Shown: positions 1 to 5,174, numbered from the stretch's first letter. The stretch is DNA of 10,159 nucleotides from an uncultured Eubacteriales bacterium (GCA_958427375.1 CAUABY010000058.1:1-10159), one strand, 5' to 3'. A program made the numbers and translations. The notes: generated by a model not told the origin, from the sequence alone.

Positions 1-1
1 G

Positions 2-64
2 GTCAAAAAAGTCAAAAAAGACTTTTTTGACAAGCTGAGACCGGCTCAACCGAGCCGGTCTTTT
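2..64 (+). terminator. Composite double-hairpin terminator, copy 1
   Basis: Two hairpins stand in series. The first is a perfect 12-bp A/T-tract stem (GTCAAAAAAGTC at 2-13, its complement at 20-31, A6 loop). After the linker AAGCTGA comes a 9-bp GC-rich stem (39-47 with 52-60, loop AACC) followed by four T at 61-64, so the second hairpin is an intrinsic terminator for a rightward gene ending left of the window. Read leftward, it would also sit just behind the cupin gene. The same architecture recurs at 5596-5662, with identical first stem arms and linker but a different GC stem. Confidence 0.8.
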
Positions 65-78
65 CATATCAATATAGT

Positions 79-432
79 TTAGCAGTATAAAATCAGCGCA
101 ATCGCCTCAAGCACCTCGTCGCCGGTGTTTTTCAGACTGTGCCCCTCACCGTCGCCGACAAAGGTGGTGTCCCCGGCGGAAACGGTGATGAGATGGCCGT
201 TGTCGCTGTACTCGCCAGTGCCGCGGAGTATGTAGTAGGTCTCGCCGTCGCCCTTGTGGACGTGCCAGCCGACCTCAGCACCGGGCTCAAGGAACAGGTG
301 GTTAAAGACGCGGCCTTTGCCGTACATCTCGTCCGCGCCGTGCAGAATTACGTGCATCTCCGCCTCGCCATCTCCGCCGAACATCTTCTTGTGCTCAACC
401 TTCATCTCGCTTGCTTTTCTGATAAATGACAT
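79..432 (-). CDS. Small single-domain cupin protein
   Basis: This 117-residue protein is one complete cupin barrel. Motif 1 fits G-x5-H-x-H-x4-E-x6-G exactly (G51, H57, H59, E64, G71). Motif 2 is G87 to H98 and N102, with glycine at the usual proline position (G93). The three histidines and the glutamate are the expected metal ligands, so a metal-binding cytoplasmic cupin is likely; the substrate is unknown and may be only a small molecule or sugar. The ATG at 432 is preceded by AAGGAG at 8-nt spacing. It lies 64 nt behind the LUD gene on the same strand with no terminator seen between, so the two are probably co-transcribed from the promoter at 1122-1150. There is no signal peptide. Confidence 0.9.
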   Translation of the reverse strand: MSFIRKASEMKVEHKKMFGGDGEAEMHVILHGADEMYGKGRVFNHLFLEPGAEVGWHVHKGDGETYYILRGTGEYSDNGHLITVSAGDTTFVGDGEGHSLKNTGDEVLEAIALILYC

Positions 433-496
433 GTTTTATGTCTCCTTTGTTCGATTACTTGTACACGCGGATAAATCCTCGCCCGCGTTATTTTAC

Positions 497-1090
497 TTAA
501 TAGCCCAGCTCTTCGCCAACGATGATAACTTCGGTCTCCATGTTGTTCATTGGCCCCCACAGCACGGTCAGCGCCTTGCAGATGCGCTCAGGAGAGCGGC
601 AGTCGTGGCAATTGTTGTCAAGCTTGCAGGGCGCCTTGTAGTCAAAGCGCCGCGCGTTGGTGACAGCCGCGGTGTTGCGCGCGCGGTAAAGCGCGGCGTC
701 ATAATCGGGGCAGATTTTGTTCGTGCCCGCGATGATGAACACCTTTTTGTGGCCAAAAAGGGTGGCAGCAATGCGGTTGCCGTTGCCGTCAATGTTGAGA
801 ATCTGCCCGTCCTCGGTGATGGCGTTGGCACTGCAGATAAAGTAGTCGGCAAGCAGCTCTTTTATAAGCGTCTCGCGGCCGGGCACGCGCCAGTGCCATG
901 CAACGTCATGCTCTTTGATAAGCGTGTCATACAGGCCGAGTGCCTCAACCGTCTTGCTGCCGCCGATGCCGACAGAGCAGCCTTCGCCAATCTGCCCGAC
1001 AACATAGTCCGCGGCCTCCGCACCGCTTTCAAAGTATTTCACGCCAAAGCCGCGCTCAGCAAGGCTTTTTAGAGTTTTGACAAGATTCAT
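497..1090 (-). CDS. LUD-domain protein (LutC/YkgG-like, former DUF162)
   Basis: The 197-residue product matches the LUD fold over its whole length: a glycine-rich GIGGSKT segment (41-47) followed by ExLGL, a DGNGNR segment at 101-106, and the characteristic tail with cysteines C155, C161, C164 and C171 before VGEELGY at the C-terminus. LutC-type proteins belong to the lactate-oxidation system LutABC, but stand-alone LUD proteins of this length are common in Clostridia and their function is mostly unassigned. No lutA or lutB is present here, so lactate use cannot be claimed. The start is secure: ATG at 1090 with GGAGG seven nt upstream. It is the first gene of a leftward unit with the cupin and is divergent from the XRE regulator at 1271, which is the natural candidate regulator. 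Confidence 0.9.
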   Translation of the reverse strand: MNLVKTLKSLAERGFGVKYFESGAEAADYVVGQIGEGCSVGIGGSKTVEALGLYDTLIKEHDVAWHWRVPGRETLIKELLADYFICSANAITEDGQILNIDGNGNRIAATLFGHKKVFIIAGTNKICPDYDAALYRARNTAAVTNARRFDYKAPCKLDNNCHDCRSPERICKALTVLWGPMNNMETEVIIVGEELGY

Positions 1091-1121
1091 GGTTTTACCT
1101 CCGTAAAAAATAGATGAAATA

Positions 1122-1150
1122 ATTATAAACTATTTTCCGTCACATTTCAA
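1122..1150 (-). promoter_or_regulatory. Sigma-A promoter for the LUD-cupin unit
   Basis: On the minus strand the -35 box is TTGAAA (1150-1145) and the -10 box TATAAT (1127-1122), with a 17-bp spacer. The predicted start is near 1115, about 25 nt before the LUD start codon. Its -35 box lies only 15 bp from the -35 box of the divergent XRE promoter. Confidence 0.8.
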
Positions 1151-1165
1151 TATTCTGAATTTTGC

Positions 1166-1194
1166 TTGACTAAATGGTGGTTTAATATTAAAAT
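1166..1194 (+). promoter_or_regulatory. Sigma-A promoter for the XRE regulator
   Basis: TTGACT (1166-1171), 17-bp spacer, TAAAAT (1189-1194). Transcription should start near 1201, giving a 70-nt leader before the TTG start at 1271. Confidence 0.75.
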
Positions 1195-1234
1195 ATCATA
1201 AATATATTCAAGTAATTGAAGTAAAATTTTAGAG

Positions 1235-1249
1235 AGATGCAGAGCATCT
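1235..1249. promoter_or_regulatory. Perfect inverted repeat in the XRE leader, candidate operator
   Basis: AGATGC at 1235-1240 and GCATCT at 1244-1249 form a perfect 6-bp inverted repeat with a 3-bp spacer, about 35 bp downstream of the predicted start of the XRE transcript. Size and place would suit an autoregulatory XRE operator, but no second copy was found near the LUD promoter, so this is only a candidate. Confidence 0.35.
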
Positions 1250-1270
1250 TTGAAATATGGGGAAATAATT

Positions 1271-1918
1271 TTGGAGTTAAACGAACTTAAGCTGGTCACG
1301 GCCAGTAATTTAATCCGCCTGCGCACGCAAAAAGGGCTGACGCAGGCCGAGCTTGGCGCAATGCTCAACTATTCGGATAAAACGATTTCCAAATGGGAGC
1401 GCGGCGCCGCCATACCGGACGCGTATGTGCTCACCCAGCTTGCCGATATTTTCAGCGTCTCGGTTGATTATCTGCTTTCCTCGCATGATGCGTGGGAGAA
1501 TCCGGAAGAACAGCAGGCGGAGGACGTGCCAGCGGCGGAGCAGACGGAGGCCGAGCGCAGGTATAGCGAGAATATGATATGCGCGCTCACGGTGGCATCA
1601 GTCTGGACGGCCTGCACTATTGCCTTTGTGGTGCTCTGGCTTGCGGCAGATATCATCTGGTGGCAGATTTTCGCAATTGCCATGCCCATCTCGCTTTTGG
1701 TGCTTATTATCTTGATGAGCGTGTTCAAAAAGATTGCCTATCTCCAGTATTCAATCTCTCTTTTTGTGATTTCTATTTTTGCCATGCTCTACTGCATCGC
1801 ACCTGAGCGCAACGCATGGCAGCTTTTCTTAGTCTGCGTACCCGCGGTGGCAGTTGTCTTTTTGGCCTGTAATATTCGCAAAACACCGTTTAAACGCAGA
1901 AAACACGGTACAAAATAA
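1271..1918 (+). CDS. XRE-family regulator with four-helix membrane tail
   Basis: The protein (215 residues from the chosen start) has an N-terminal Cro/C1-type helix-turn-helix at about 12-68, with the typical TQAELG, SDKTISKWERG and IPD segments. A charged linker rich in Glu and Gln (75-98) leads into four hydrophobic helices at about 103-126, 129-152, 157-177 and 183-202, and a basic tail. It is therefore a membrane-anchored DNA-binding protein, a common clostridial layout with unknown signal. I prefer the TTG at 1271 because GGGGA lies 7 nt upstream and family members begin near this point. An in-frame TTG at 1250 has no good ribosome binding site. It is divergent from the LUD-cupin unit and may control it. 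Confidence 0.88.
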   Translation: MELNELKLVTASNLIRLRTQKGLTQAELGAMLNYSDKTISKWERGAAIPDAYVLTQLADIFSVSVDYLLSSHDAWENPEEQQAEDVPAAEQTEAERRYSENMICALTVASVWTACTIAFVVLWLAADIIWWQIFAIAMPISLLVLIILMSVFKKIAYLQYSISLFVISIFAMLYCIAPERNAWQLFLVCVPAVAVVFLACNIRKTPFKRRKHGTK

Positions 1919-1922
1919 ACAT

Positions 1923-2003
1923 GTTCTACTAACAGGAGAAATACCTGTACGGAGAGTGGAGCGCGAAATTCGCGGCTCTACTCTCATTTTTTATCAGTAG
2001 AAC
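1923..2003 (+). terminator. Terminator hairpin inside a larger folded element
   Basis: The core is a long hairpin (1952-1985, GAGAGTGGAGC arm pairing with GCTCTACTCTC, with one wobble and a one-base offset near the loop) followed by ATTTTTTAT, which is a good intrinsic terminator for the XRE gene ending at 1918. It is enclosed by a perfect 8-bp inverted repeat, GTTCTACT at 1923-1930 and AGTAGAAC at 1996-2003. A second small hairpin, ACAGG with CCTGT (1932-1936, 1944-1948), sits between. Together these could fold into a three-way junction. Confidence 0.75.
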
Positions 2004-2021
2004 GCCGAAAACAGCAGTAGC

Positions 2022-2050
2022 TTGCGCGCGGGGGCGCGCACATATATAAT
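2022..2050 (+). promoter_or_regulatory. Promoter of the DegV gene with overlapping palindrome
   Basis: TATAAT at 2045-2050 is a perfect -10 box; TTGCGC at 2022-2027 is a weaker -35 at 17-bp spacing. The spacer is largely occupied by a GC inverted repeat, TGCGCGC (2023-2029) and GCGCGCA (2034-2040), which could be an operator. The predicted start is close to 2057. Confidence 0.65.
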
Positions 2051-2056
2051 CAACAT

Positions 2057-2101
2057 GCGGCTTGAAGCTGACGGGTTCAGTCCCTGACAGCTTTAAGCCG
2101 C
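2057..2101 (+). promoter_or_regulatory. Long hairpin at the 5' end of the DegV transcript
   Basis: GCGGCTTGAAGCTG (2057-2070) pairs with CAGCTTTAAGCCGC (2088-2101) over 14 bp with one G-U wobble; GGG and CCC inside the loop can add three more pairs. No T-tract follows, so it is not a terminator. It would lie at the extreme 5' end of the message, 31 nt before the start codon, as a stabilising or regulatory stem. Confidence 0.6.
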
Positions 2102-2132
2102 GCTGAAAATATTATGAAGGAAGTTTTGATAA

Positions 2133-3020
2133 ATGAGCAATTATATTTTGAGCTGCTGCTCCACAGCCGACCTCACCAAAGAGCATTTTGCCGCGCGTGA
2201 TATCCACTATGTCTGCTTCCACTATTTCCTTGACGGTGTGGAGCATGCCGATGACCTCGGCGAGAGCATCCCCTTTGAGGAGTTTTATAAAAAGATAGCC
2301 GATGGCGCGGACACCAAGACCTCTCAGGTCAATATCACCGAGTACGTTGACTTCTTTACACCATTCCTTGAGGCGGGCAAGGATATTGTCCACGTCTGCC
2401 TCAGCTCCGGCATCTCCGGCACCATAAACTCCGCCCAGAATGCAGCCGCTGTCCTGCGCGAACGTTATCCCGCCCGCAAAATTTATATTATCGACTCGCT
2501 CGGCGCATCCTCCGGCTATGGCCTTTTGATGGACACCGCCGCCGATAAGCGCGACGAGGGACTGAGCGCGGACGAGCTTGCCAAATGGATAGAGGAGAAC
2601 AAGCTCCGCCTGCACCACTGGTTTTTCTCCACCGACCTCTCCACATATGTGCGCGGCGGCAGAATCAGCAAGGCCGCAGCGGTGTTCGGCGGACTGCTGG
2701 ATATCTGTCCGCTGCTTAACATGGATAACCTCGGCCGCCTCATCCCGCGCAATAAGATTCGCACTAAAAAGCGCGTCATCCTTGAGATTGTCAAGCGCAT
2801 GGAACAGTTCGCGGACGGCGGATTGGACTACTCCGGCAAGTGTTATATCAGCCAGTCTGCCTGCATTGAGGATGCAAAGCAGGTCGCTGAGATGATAGAG
2901 CAGCGCTTCCCCAAGCTCAACGGCAAGGTTGAGATAAACTATGTCGGCACCACCATCGGCTCCCATACGGGCCCCGGCACCGTCGCCCTCTTCTTCTGGG
3001 GCAGCGAGCGCGTCGACTGA
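2133..3020 (+). CDS. DegV-family fatty-acid-binding protein
   Basis: This 295-residue protein has the usual DegV length and landmarks: TSQ at 63-65, SSGISGT at 91-97, the RGGRIS motif at 174-179 in the second domain, and the C-terminal GSHTGPGT segment near 276-283. DegV proteins bind one fatty acid between two domains; FakB members present it to the FakA kinase for phosphorylation and phospholipid synthesis. FakA is not in this window, and Clostridia carry several DegV paralogs, so a FakB role is inference. ATG at 2133 has GAAGGAAG just upstream, slightly far but acceptable. It is a single-gene unit with its own promoter (2022-2050) and a terminator at 3058-3084 shared with the convergent SnoaL-like gene. 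The product has no signal peptide and is cytoplasmic. Confidence 0.92.
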   Translation: MSNYILSCCSTADLTKEHFAARDIHYVCFHYFLDGVEHADDLGESIPFEEFYKKIADGADTKTSQVNITEYVDFFTPFLEAGKDIVHVCLSSGISGTINSAQNAAAVLRERYPARKIYIIDSLGASSGYGLLMDTAADKRDEGLSADELAKWIEENKLRLHHWFFSTDLSTYVRGGRISKAAAVFGGLLDICPLLNMDNLGRLIPRNKIRTKKRVILEIVKRMEQFADGGLDYSGKCYISQSACIEDAKQVAEMIEQRFPKLNGKVEINYVGTTIGSHTGPGTVALFFWGSERVD

Positions 3021-3052
3021 TAATAGGGCAGTGCCCAGCATAATACGAAATA

Positions 3053-3084
3053 AAAAGCGGAGTGTTTTCCAGCACTCCGTTTTT
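3053..3084. terminator. Bidirectional terminator between convergent genes
   Basis: CGGAGTG (3058-3064) and CACTCCG (3073-3079) form a 7-bp stem, flanked by AAAAA on the left and TTTTT on the right. It therefore works as an intrinsic terminator for DegV rightward and for the SnoaL-like gene leftward. Confidence 0.85.
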
Positions 3085-3090
3085 ATATCG

Positions 3091-3546
3091 TTATTTCTTC
3101 CCATAGGCCGACAAATCAAGATGAAATGAAGTGTCGCCCTCGGCACGGGTCACAAAGTTTCTCGTGCGGAATTTCCACTTCCCGTCCTCCTTAACGAAGG
3201 TATCAAATTTCCTGTCAATCCAAATAATCTGCGGCTTGAACTTTTTTGTGATGCCCTGCAAAACTACGGTGTATGACTTGGCCGAGGCCGTCAGCCCGTC
3301 ATCGGCAACCTCGATTATCGGGTCGACGCACATGTGTACGGTCTTGGTCGTGCCGTCCTTGTAGCGCCGGATGGGGTCGAGCGTGGTCATGTAGCCCGCC
3401 GGGTCGCGGCTGTAGGTCAGCTTGCCGCCGTATGAAATGTCCGCGTCCTTCAAAAGCTCGCATACCCCGTCAAAATCGCCGGAGTCGATAAGCCAGCAGT
3501 AGGAGTACAGCAGATTCCTTATTTCAAAAACGTCCTCCATGAACAT
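3091..3546 (-). CDS. SnoaL/NTF2-like fold protein
   Basis: The 151-residue product resembles the SnoaL-like group of the NTF2 superfamily: an N-terminal helix pair with LIDSGDFDGVCELL (19-32), where D21 and D24 match the usual acidic positions, then a TVHMCV segment with H71 in the expected active-site place, and a curved sheet ending in WKFRTRNF (124-131). Family members are small cone-shaped cyclases, isomerases, dehydratases or mere ligand binders, so no reaction can be assigned. I moved the start to ATG 3546 because GGAAAGGG (3562-3555) is 8 nt upstream; an in-frame ATG at 3582 has no such site and lies on the predicted transcription start. It is a single-gene unit, convergent with DegV. 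Confidence 0.82.
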   Translation of the reverse strand: MFMEDVFEIRNLLYSYCWLIDSGDFDGVCELLKDADISYGGKLTYSRDPAGYMTTLDPIRRYKDGTTKTVHMCVDPIIEVADDGLTASAKSYTVVLQGITKKFKPQIIWIDRKFDTFVKEDGKWKFRTRNFVTRAEGDTSFHLDLSAYGKK

Positions 3547-3586
3547 AATATCAGCCCTTTCCGTATGTTTTTTACACAACATATTT

Positions 3587-3616
3587 AGTATAGCAAAATA
3601 GTTATATTTATGTCAA
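3587..3616 (-). promoter_or_regulatory. Strong extended promoter of the SnoaL-like gene
   Basis: On the minus strand: TTGACA (3616-3611), an 18-bp spacer ending in TGC, then TATACT (3592-3587). A consensus -35 plus an extended -10 suggests strong transcription, starting near 3580. This also argues against the 3582 start codon. Confidence 0.8.
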
Positions 3617-3681
3617 TTACTGCTTGACAATTTCTGCGAAACGCACAACTTTAATACAGTAAATTCGTACAAGATTGCGAA

Positions 3682-3710
3682 TTGAAAAAACATCTGCCCA
3701 GTGCTATATT
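3682..3710 (+). promoter_or_regulatory. Strong promoter of the intergenic small RNA
   Basis: TTGAAA at 3682-3687, a 17-bp spacer ending in TGC (extended -10), and TATATT at 3705-3710. The predicted start is A3717 or G3718. An overlapping TATAAT at 3710-3715 lacks a -35 box at proper spacing. Confidence 0.75.
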
Positions 3711-3799
3711 ATAATCAGAAAGGGTGATACCCGATGTACAGGTAAGAAAGCCACAAGAGTGATAGTGGCGGCTAAACTGCAGAAAGAGAGGTAACCAAG

Positions 3800-3829
3800 A
3801 TGTTAGATATTAAGAATTCAGAGAAATGA
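3800..3829 (+). CDS. Nine-codon mini-ORF (MLDIKNSEK) within the small RNA
   Basis: ATG at 3800 is preceded by GAGAGG (3786-3791) at 8-nt spacing, a good Shine-Dalgarno site, and the ORF ends at TGA 3827-3829. Its last codons lie inside the left arm of the terminator stem (3823-3835). A ribosome at the stop codon would cover that arm and hinder terminator folding, which is the layout of a leader-peptide attenuator. With no recognised gene downstream, it could instead be a tiny protein or a chance ORF. Confidence 0.4.
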   Translation: MLDIKNSEK

Positions 3830-3881
3830 CCCTTGGCTGTTGTAGGTGAAAGATGCAATGGTCAAGGGTCATTTCGTTTTT
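3823..3881 (+). terminator. Terminator of the small RNA, 13-bp perfect stem
   Basis: GAAATGACCCTTG (3823-3835) pairs perfectly with CAAGGGTCATTTC (3863-3875), followed by G and five T. The 27-nt loop is unusually large for an intrinsic terminator; TGTTG and CAATG within it can extend the fold with wobble pairs. Confidence 0.85.
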
Positions 3882-3970
3882 AAATTATGCGGCAGACAAC
3901 AGAATCTGCGGCAGGGCAGGCGGCATACGCCCGACGCATCGCGGCGGAAGAAAACATAGAGCGGCTCGTA

Positions 3971-4022
3971 AAAAGACGGCGCATCTGAGCTCAGGGCGGG
4001 GGAGCCCTGTGTTCAGATGCGC
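3971..4022 (-). terminator. Long hairpin, probable terminator of the HxlR/ATC-hydrolase unit
   Basis: GCGCATCTGA (3979-3988) and TCAGATGCGC (4013-4022) make a perfect 10-bp stem; after a symmetric 4x4 internal loop, AGGGC (3993-3997) and GCCCT (4004-4008) add 5 bp. Read on the minus strand it is followed within a few bases by CTTTTTA, so it can terminate the leftward unit whose last stop codon is at 4118. No T-tract is present on the plus side. Confidence 0.6.
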
Positions 4023-4100
4023 TGTGTGTTTTCAGCCCACAGCGGCTATGGCTCTGACATGCTTTCAGTCAGAAAGCCGAACAGAGCCGCCGCAGTGCGG
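4021..4100. repeat. Cluster of overlapping inverted repeats
   Basis: Several GC-rich inverted repeats follow each other: GCTGTG/CACAGC (4021-4026, 4038-4043), GGCTCTG/CAGAGCC (4050-4056, 4082-4088), CTGAC/GTCAG nested within (4054-4058, 4068-4072), and CCGCA/TGCGG (4090-4094, 4096-4100). Together with the 3979-4022 hairpin they fill almost the whole stretch between the small RNA and the HxlR stop codon. I see no gene there. It may be the structured 3' region of the leftward transcript or a degraded palindromic element. Confidence 0.5.
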
Positions 4101-4117
4101 TGTGCGTTCAACTCAAG

Positions 4118-4450
4118 TTAGGCAAGCGAGGTTTTGTACTGCGTGCCCCAGACGAGCATAGCGTCAAGAATGGGCTTCAGGCTCATCCCCAGCTCGGTGA
4201 GGCTGTATTCCACGCGCGGCGGCACCTCGGCATAGACGGTGCGCGTAATAAGCCCGCTCGCCTCCATCGCACGAAGCTGTGCGGTCAGCACCTTCTGCGA
4301 CACGCCGGTGATGGATTTTTTCAACTCGCCAAAGCGCTTTGTGTCGGTTAAAAGGTCGCGCAGGATAAGCACCTTCCACTTGTCGCCGATGAGGGTAAGG
4401 TTAGTTTCAACCGGGCAGTCCGGCAGTCTTTCGAGTTTGGTCTCAGTTAT
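4118..4450 (-). CDS. HxlR-family winged-helix regulator with apparent ATA start
   Basis: The frame encodes a full HxlR domain of 110 residues: the conserved CPVE near the N-terminus (C12), IGDKWK at 21-26, the wing-helix core FGELKK, SQKVLTAQLRAME (51-63), and YSLTELG (82-88) before the C-terminal helix. HxlR proteins are dimeric DNA binders, often sensing redox or electrophile stress through cysteine. No ATG, GTG or TTG occurs between the stop of the preceding gene and IGDKWK; the first is the GTG at 4372, inside the first helix. At the expected start stands ATA (4450-4448), preceded by AGGA at 5 nt. Either ATA is used, or a start codon was lost (ATG to ATA) and the gene is silent. It shares a frame and probably an operon with the gene at 4475-4981. 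Confidence 0.75.
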   Translation of the reverse strand: MTETKLERLPDCPVETNLTLIGDKWKVLILRDLLTDTKRFGELKKSITGVSQKVLTAQLRAMEASGLITRTVYAEVPPRVEYSLTELGMSLKPILDAMLVWGTQYKTSLA

Positions 4451-4474
4451 GTGTTTCCTGCGAAAATCGGCGCG

Positions 4475-4981
4475 TCAGTCTTTCTTCTCGCGCCTTATGT
4501 AGCGAAGCTGGCAGATGCCGTCGCCCCGGCCGATGGTCGCAGGCAAATCAAGCTCCACACCGAAGCTCGCGCCGATACCGCGGTCGCCGCACATCGCGTG
4601 GTCGCACATAAGCGCAATCTCCTCATCGGAGCAGCCCTGCTTCTGCCACGCCTTTACCAGCGGGCAGTAGTGGAAGTCGATGTCAAGGTTATCGTCAGTG
4701 CAGCGCTTGATGTCCATTTCAAATACCCATTGCGCAAACTTGCCGAAAAGCGTCTTGCGCAGACCCTTGAGAGAGTCGCCGCCGCCCGCCTTCTTGCGGA
4801 GCTCGGCACCCTGATACAGCCCACAGCGGCGTATGGCCTGCGGCACGTAGTCCTGCGGCGGCAGCCCTTTTTTCTTGGCCTCGTCGCACAGCAGGTACAT
4901 CCACAGCGCGCGGTGCTCAAGCTGCTCGCGTATAGCAACTATGATGGGATTTTTTATTTTAGGCTCATTTTTTACGCTCAT
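4475..4981 (-). CDS. L-2-amino-thiazoline-4-carboxylate hydrolase-like protein
   Basis: The 168-residue product resembles the ATC-hydrolase-like family: an N-terminal helical part, then DFHYCPLVKAW (102-112), CSDEEI (117-122), a CD-x-AM-x-GD segment (126-133), and a C-terminal GRGDGICQL (151-159) typical of the family. The founding enzyme opens the thiazoline ring in bacterial L-cysteine formation from ATC; the many clostridial homologs are uncharacterised, and C106, C117 and C126 are only candidate catalytic residues. The start was moved to ATG 4981 because AGGAGGAG is directly upstream; an in-frame ATG at 5014 has none. The HxlR gene follows in the same frame after a single TGA, so the pair is likely one transcript. 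A link to thiol or cysteine metabolism is inference. Confidence 0.75.
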   Translation of the reverse strand: MSVKNEPKIKNPIIVAIREQLEHRALWMYLLCDEAKKKGLPPQDYVPQAIRRCGLYQGAELRKKAGGGDSLKGLRKTLFGKFAQWVFEMDIKRCTDDNLDIDFHYCPLVKAWQKQGCSDEEIALMCDHAMCGDRGIGASFGVELDLPATIGRGDGICQLRYIRREKKD

Positions 4982-5024
4982 TTTTATCTCCTCCTCAAAT
5001 CTTTTCCAGCGCATTTCTGCCCCT

Positions 5025-5053
5025 ATTATACAGCGCTAGCCGCACAGAAGCAA
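5025..5053 (-). promoter_or_regulatory. Promoter of the ATC-hydrolase/HxlR unit
   Basis: On the minus strand: TTGCTT (5053-5048), 17-bp spacer, TATAAT (5030-5025). The predicted start is near 5018, leaving a 37-nt leader with the AGGAGGAG site. Confidence 0.65.
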
Positions 5054-5105
5054 GCCCACAGCGCGCGGGCGGAGTACGTGCGCGGTGTCGGAAAAAAGCG
5101 CAATA

Positions 5106-5121
5106 GTTACCTGAAAGTAAC
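5106..5121. promoter_or_regulatory. HxlR-type operator candidate
   Basis: GTTAC (5106-5110) and GTAAC (5117-5121) flank six bases, the general form of operators bound by HxlR/YodB-type regulators. Read leftward it exactly fills a 17-bp gap between TTGCTT (5128-5123) and TATTGC (5105-5100), a weak promoter-like pair. It lies 53 bp upstream of the point where the rightward 4Fe-4S remnant begins, suggesting that it once controlled that gene; autoregulation of the leftward HxlR unit is also possible. Confidence 0.45.
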
Positions 5122-5174
5122 CAAGCAACAATATTGTGCGTACTTGTCTAATGGCTTTTTTCGTCATGAAATAA

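Larger units (their letters stand above)
3717..3881 (+). ncRNA. Unclassified structured small RNA, about 165 nt
   Basis: A complete transcription unit is visible: promoter at 3682-3710, folded body, and a strong terminator ending in T5 at 3877-3881. The body has a hairpin GGGT/ACCC (3722-3725, 3729-3732), a hairpin GCCAC/GTGGC (3750-3754, 3765-3769, ten-base loop), a CTGCAG palindrome, and purine-rich single-stranded stretches. The sequence GTGATA occurs in or next to both hairpin loops. A nine-codon ORF lies near the 3' end. No recognised rightward gene follows, so it looks like a free-standing RNA, not a riboswitch, unless it controls the doubtful 33-codon ORF at 3887-3988. I could not match it to a riboswitch class I know; raiA-type and other clostridial RNAs cannot be excluded without a covariance-model search. 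Confidence 0.6.

Noticed and set aside
2112..3146. 344-codon leftward frame opposite DegV
   Set aside because: Antisense shadow produced by GC-rich codon bias; DegV motifs lie on the other strand, and no binding site or promoter serves this frame.
3624..3655. Second rightward promoter, TTGACA at 3624-3629 with TTTAAT at 3650-3655
   Set aside because: The spacing is 20 bp, too long, and nothing at 17 bp resembles a -10 box. The promoter at 3682-3710 explains the small RNA better.
4033..4052. CAGCCCACAGCGGC repeated at 4817-4830, each followed by TATGGC after a one-base difference
   Set aside because: The match stops abruptly on both sides. A 14-base identity is near what chance allows in 10 kb of biased sequence, so I do not call a duplication.
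3853..4161. 102-codon rightward frame across the small-RNA terminator and palindromes
   Set aside because: It starts inside the terminator loop, has no ribosome binding site, runs through several hairpins into the HxlR gene and has an Arg/Cys-rich random-like composition.
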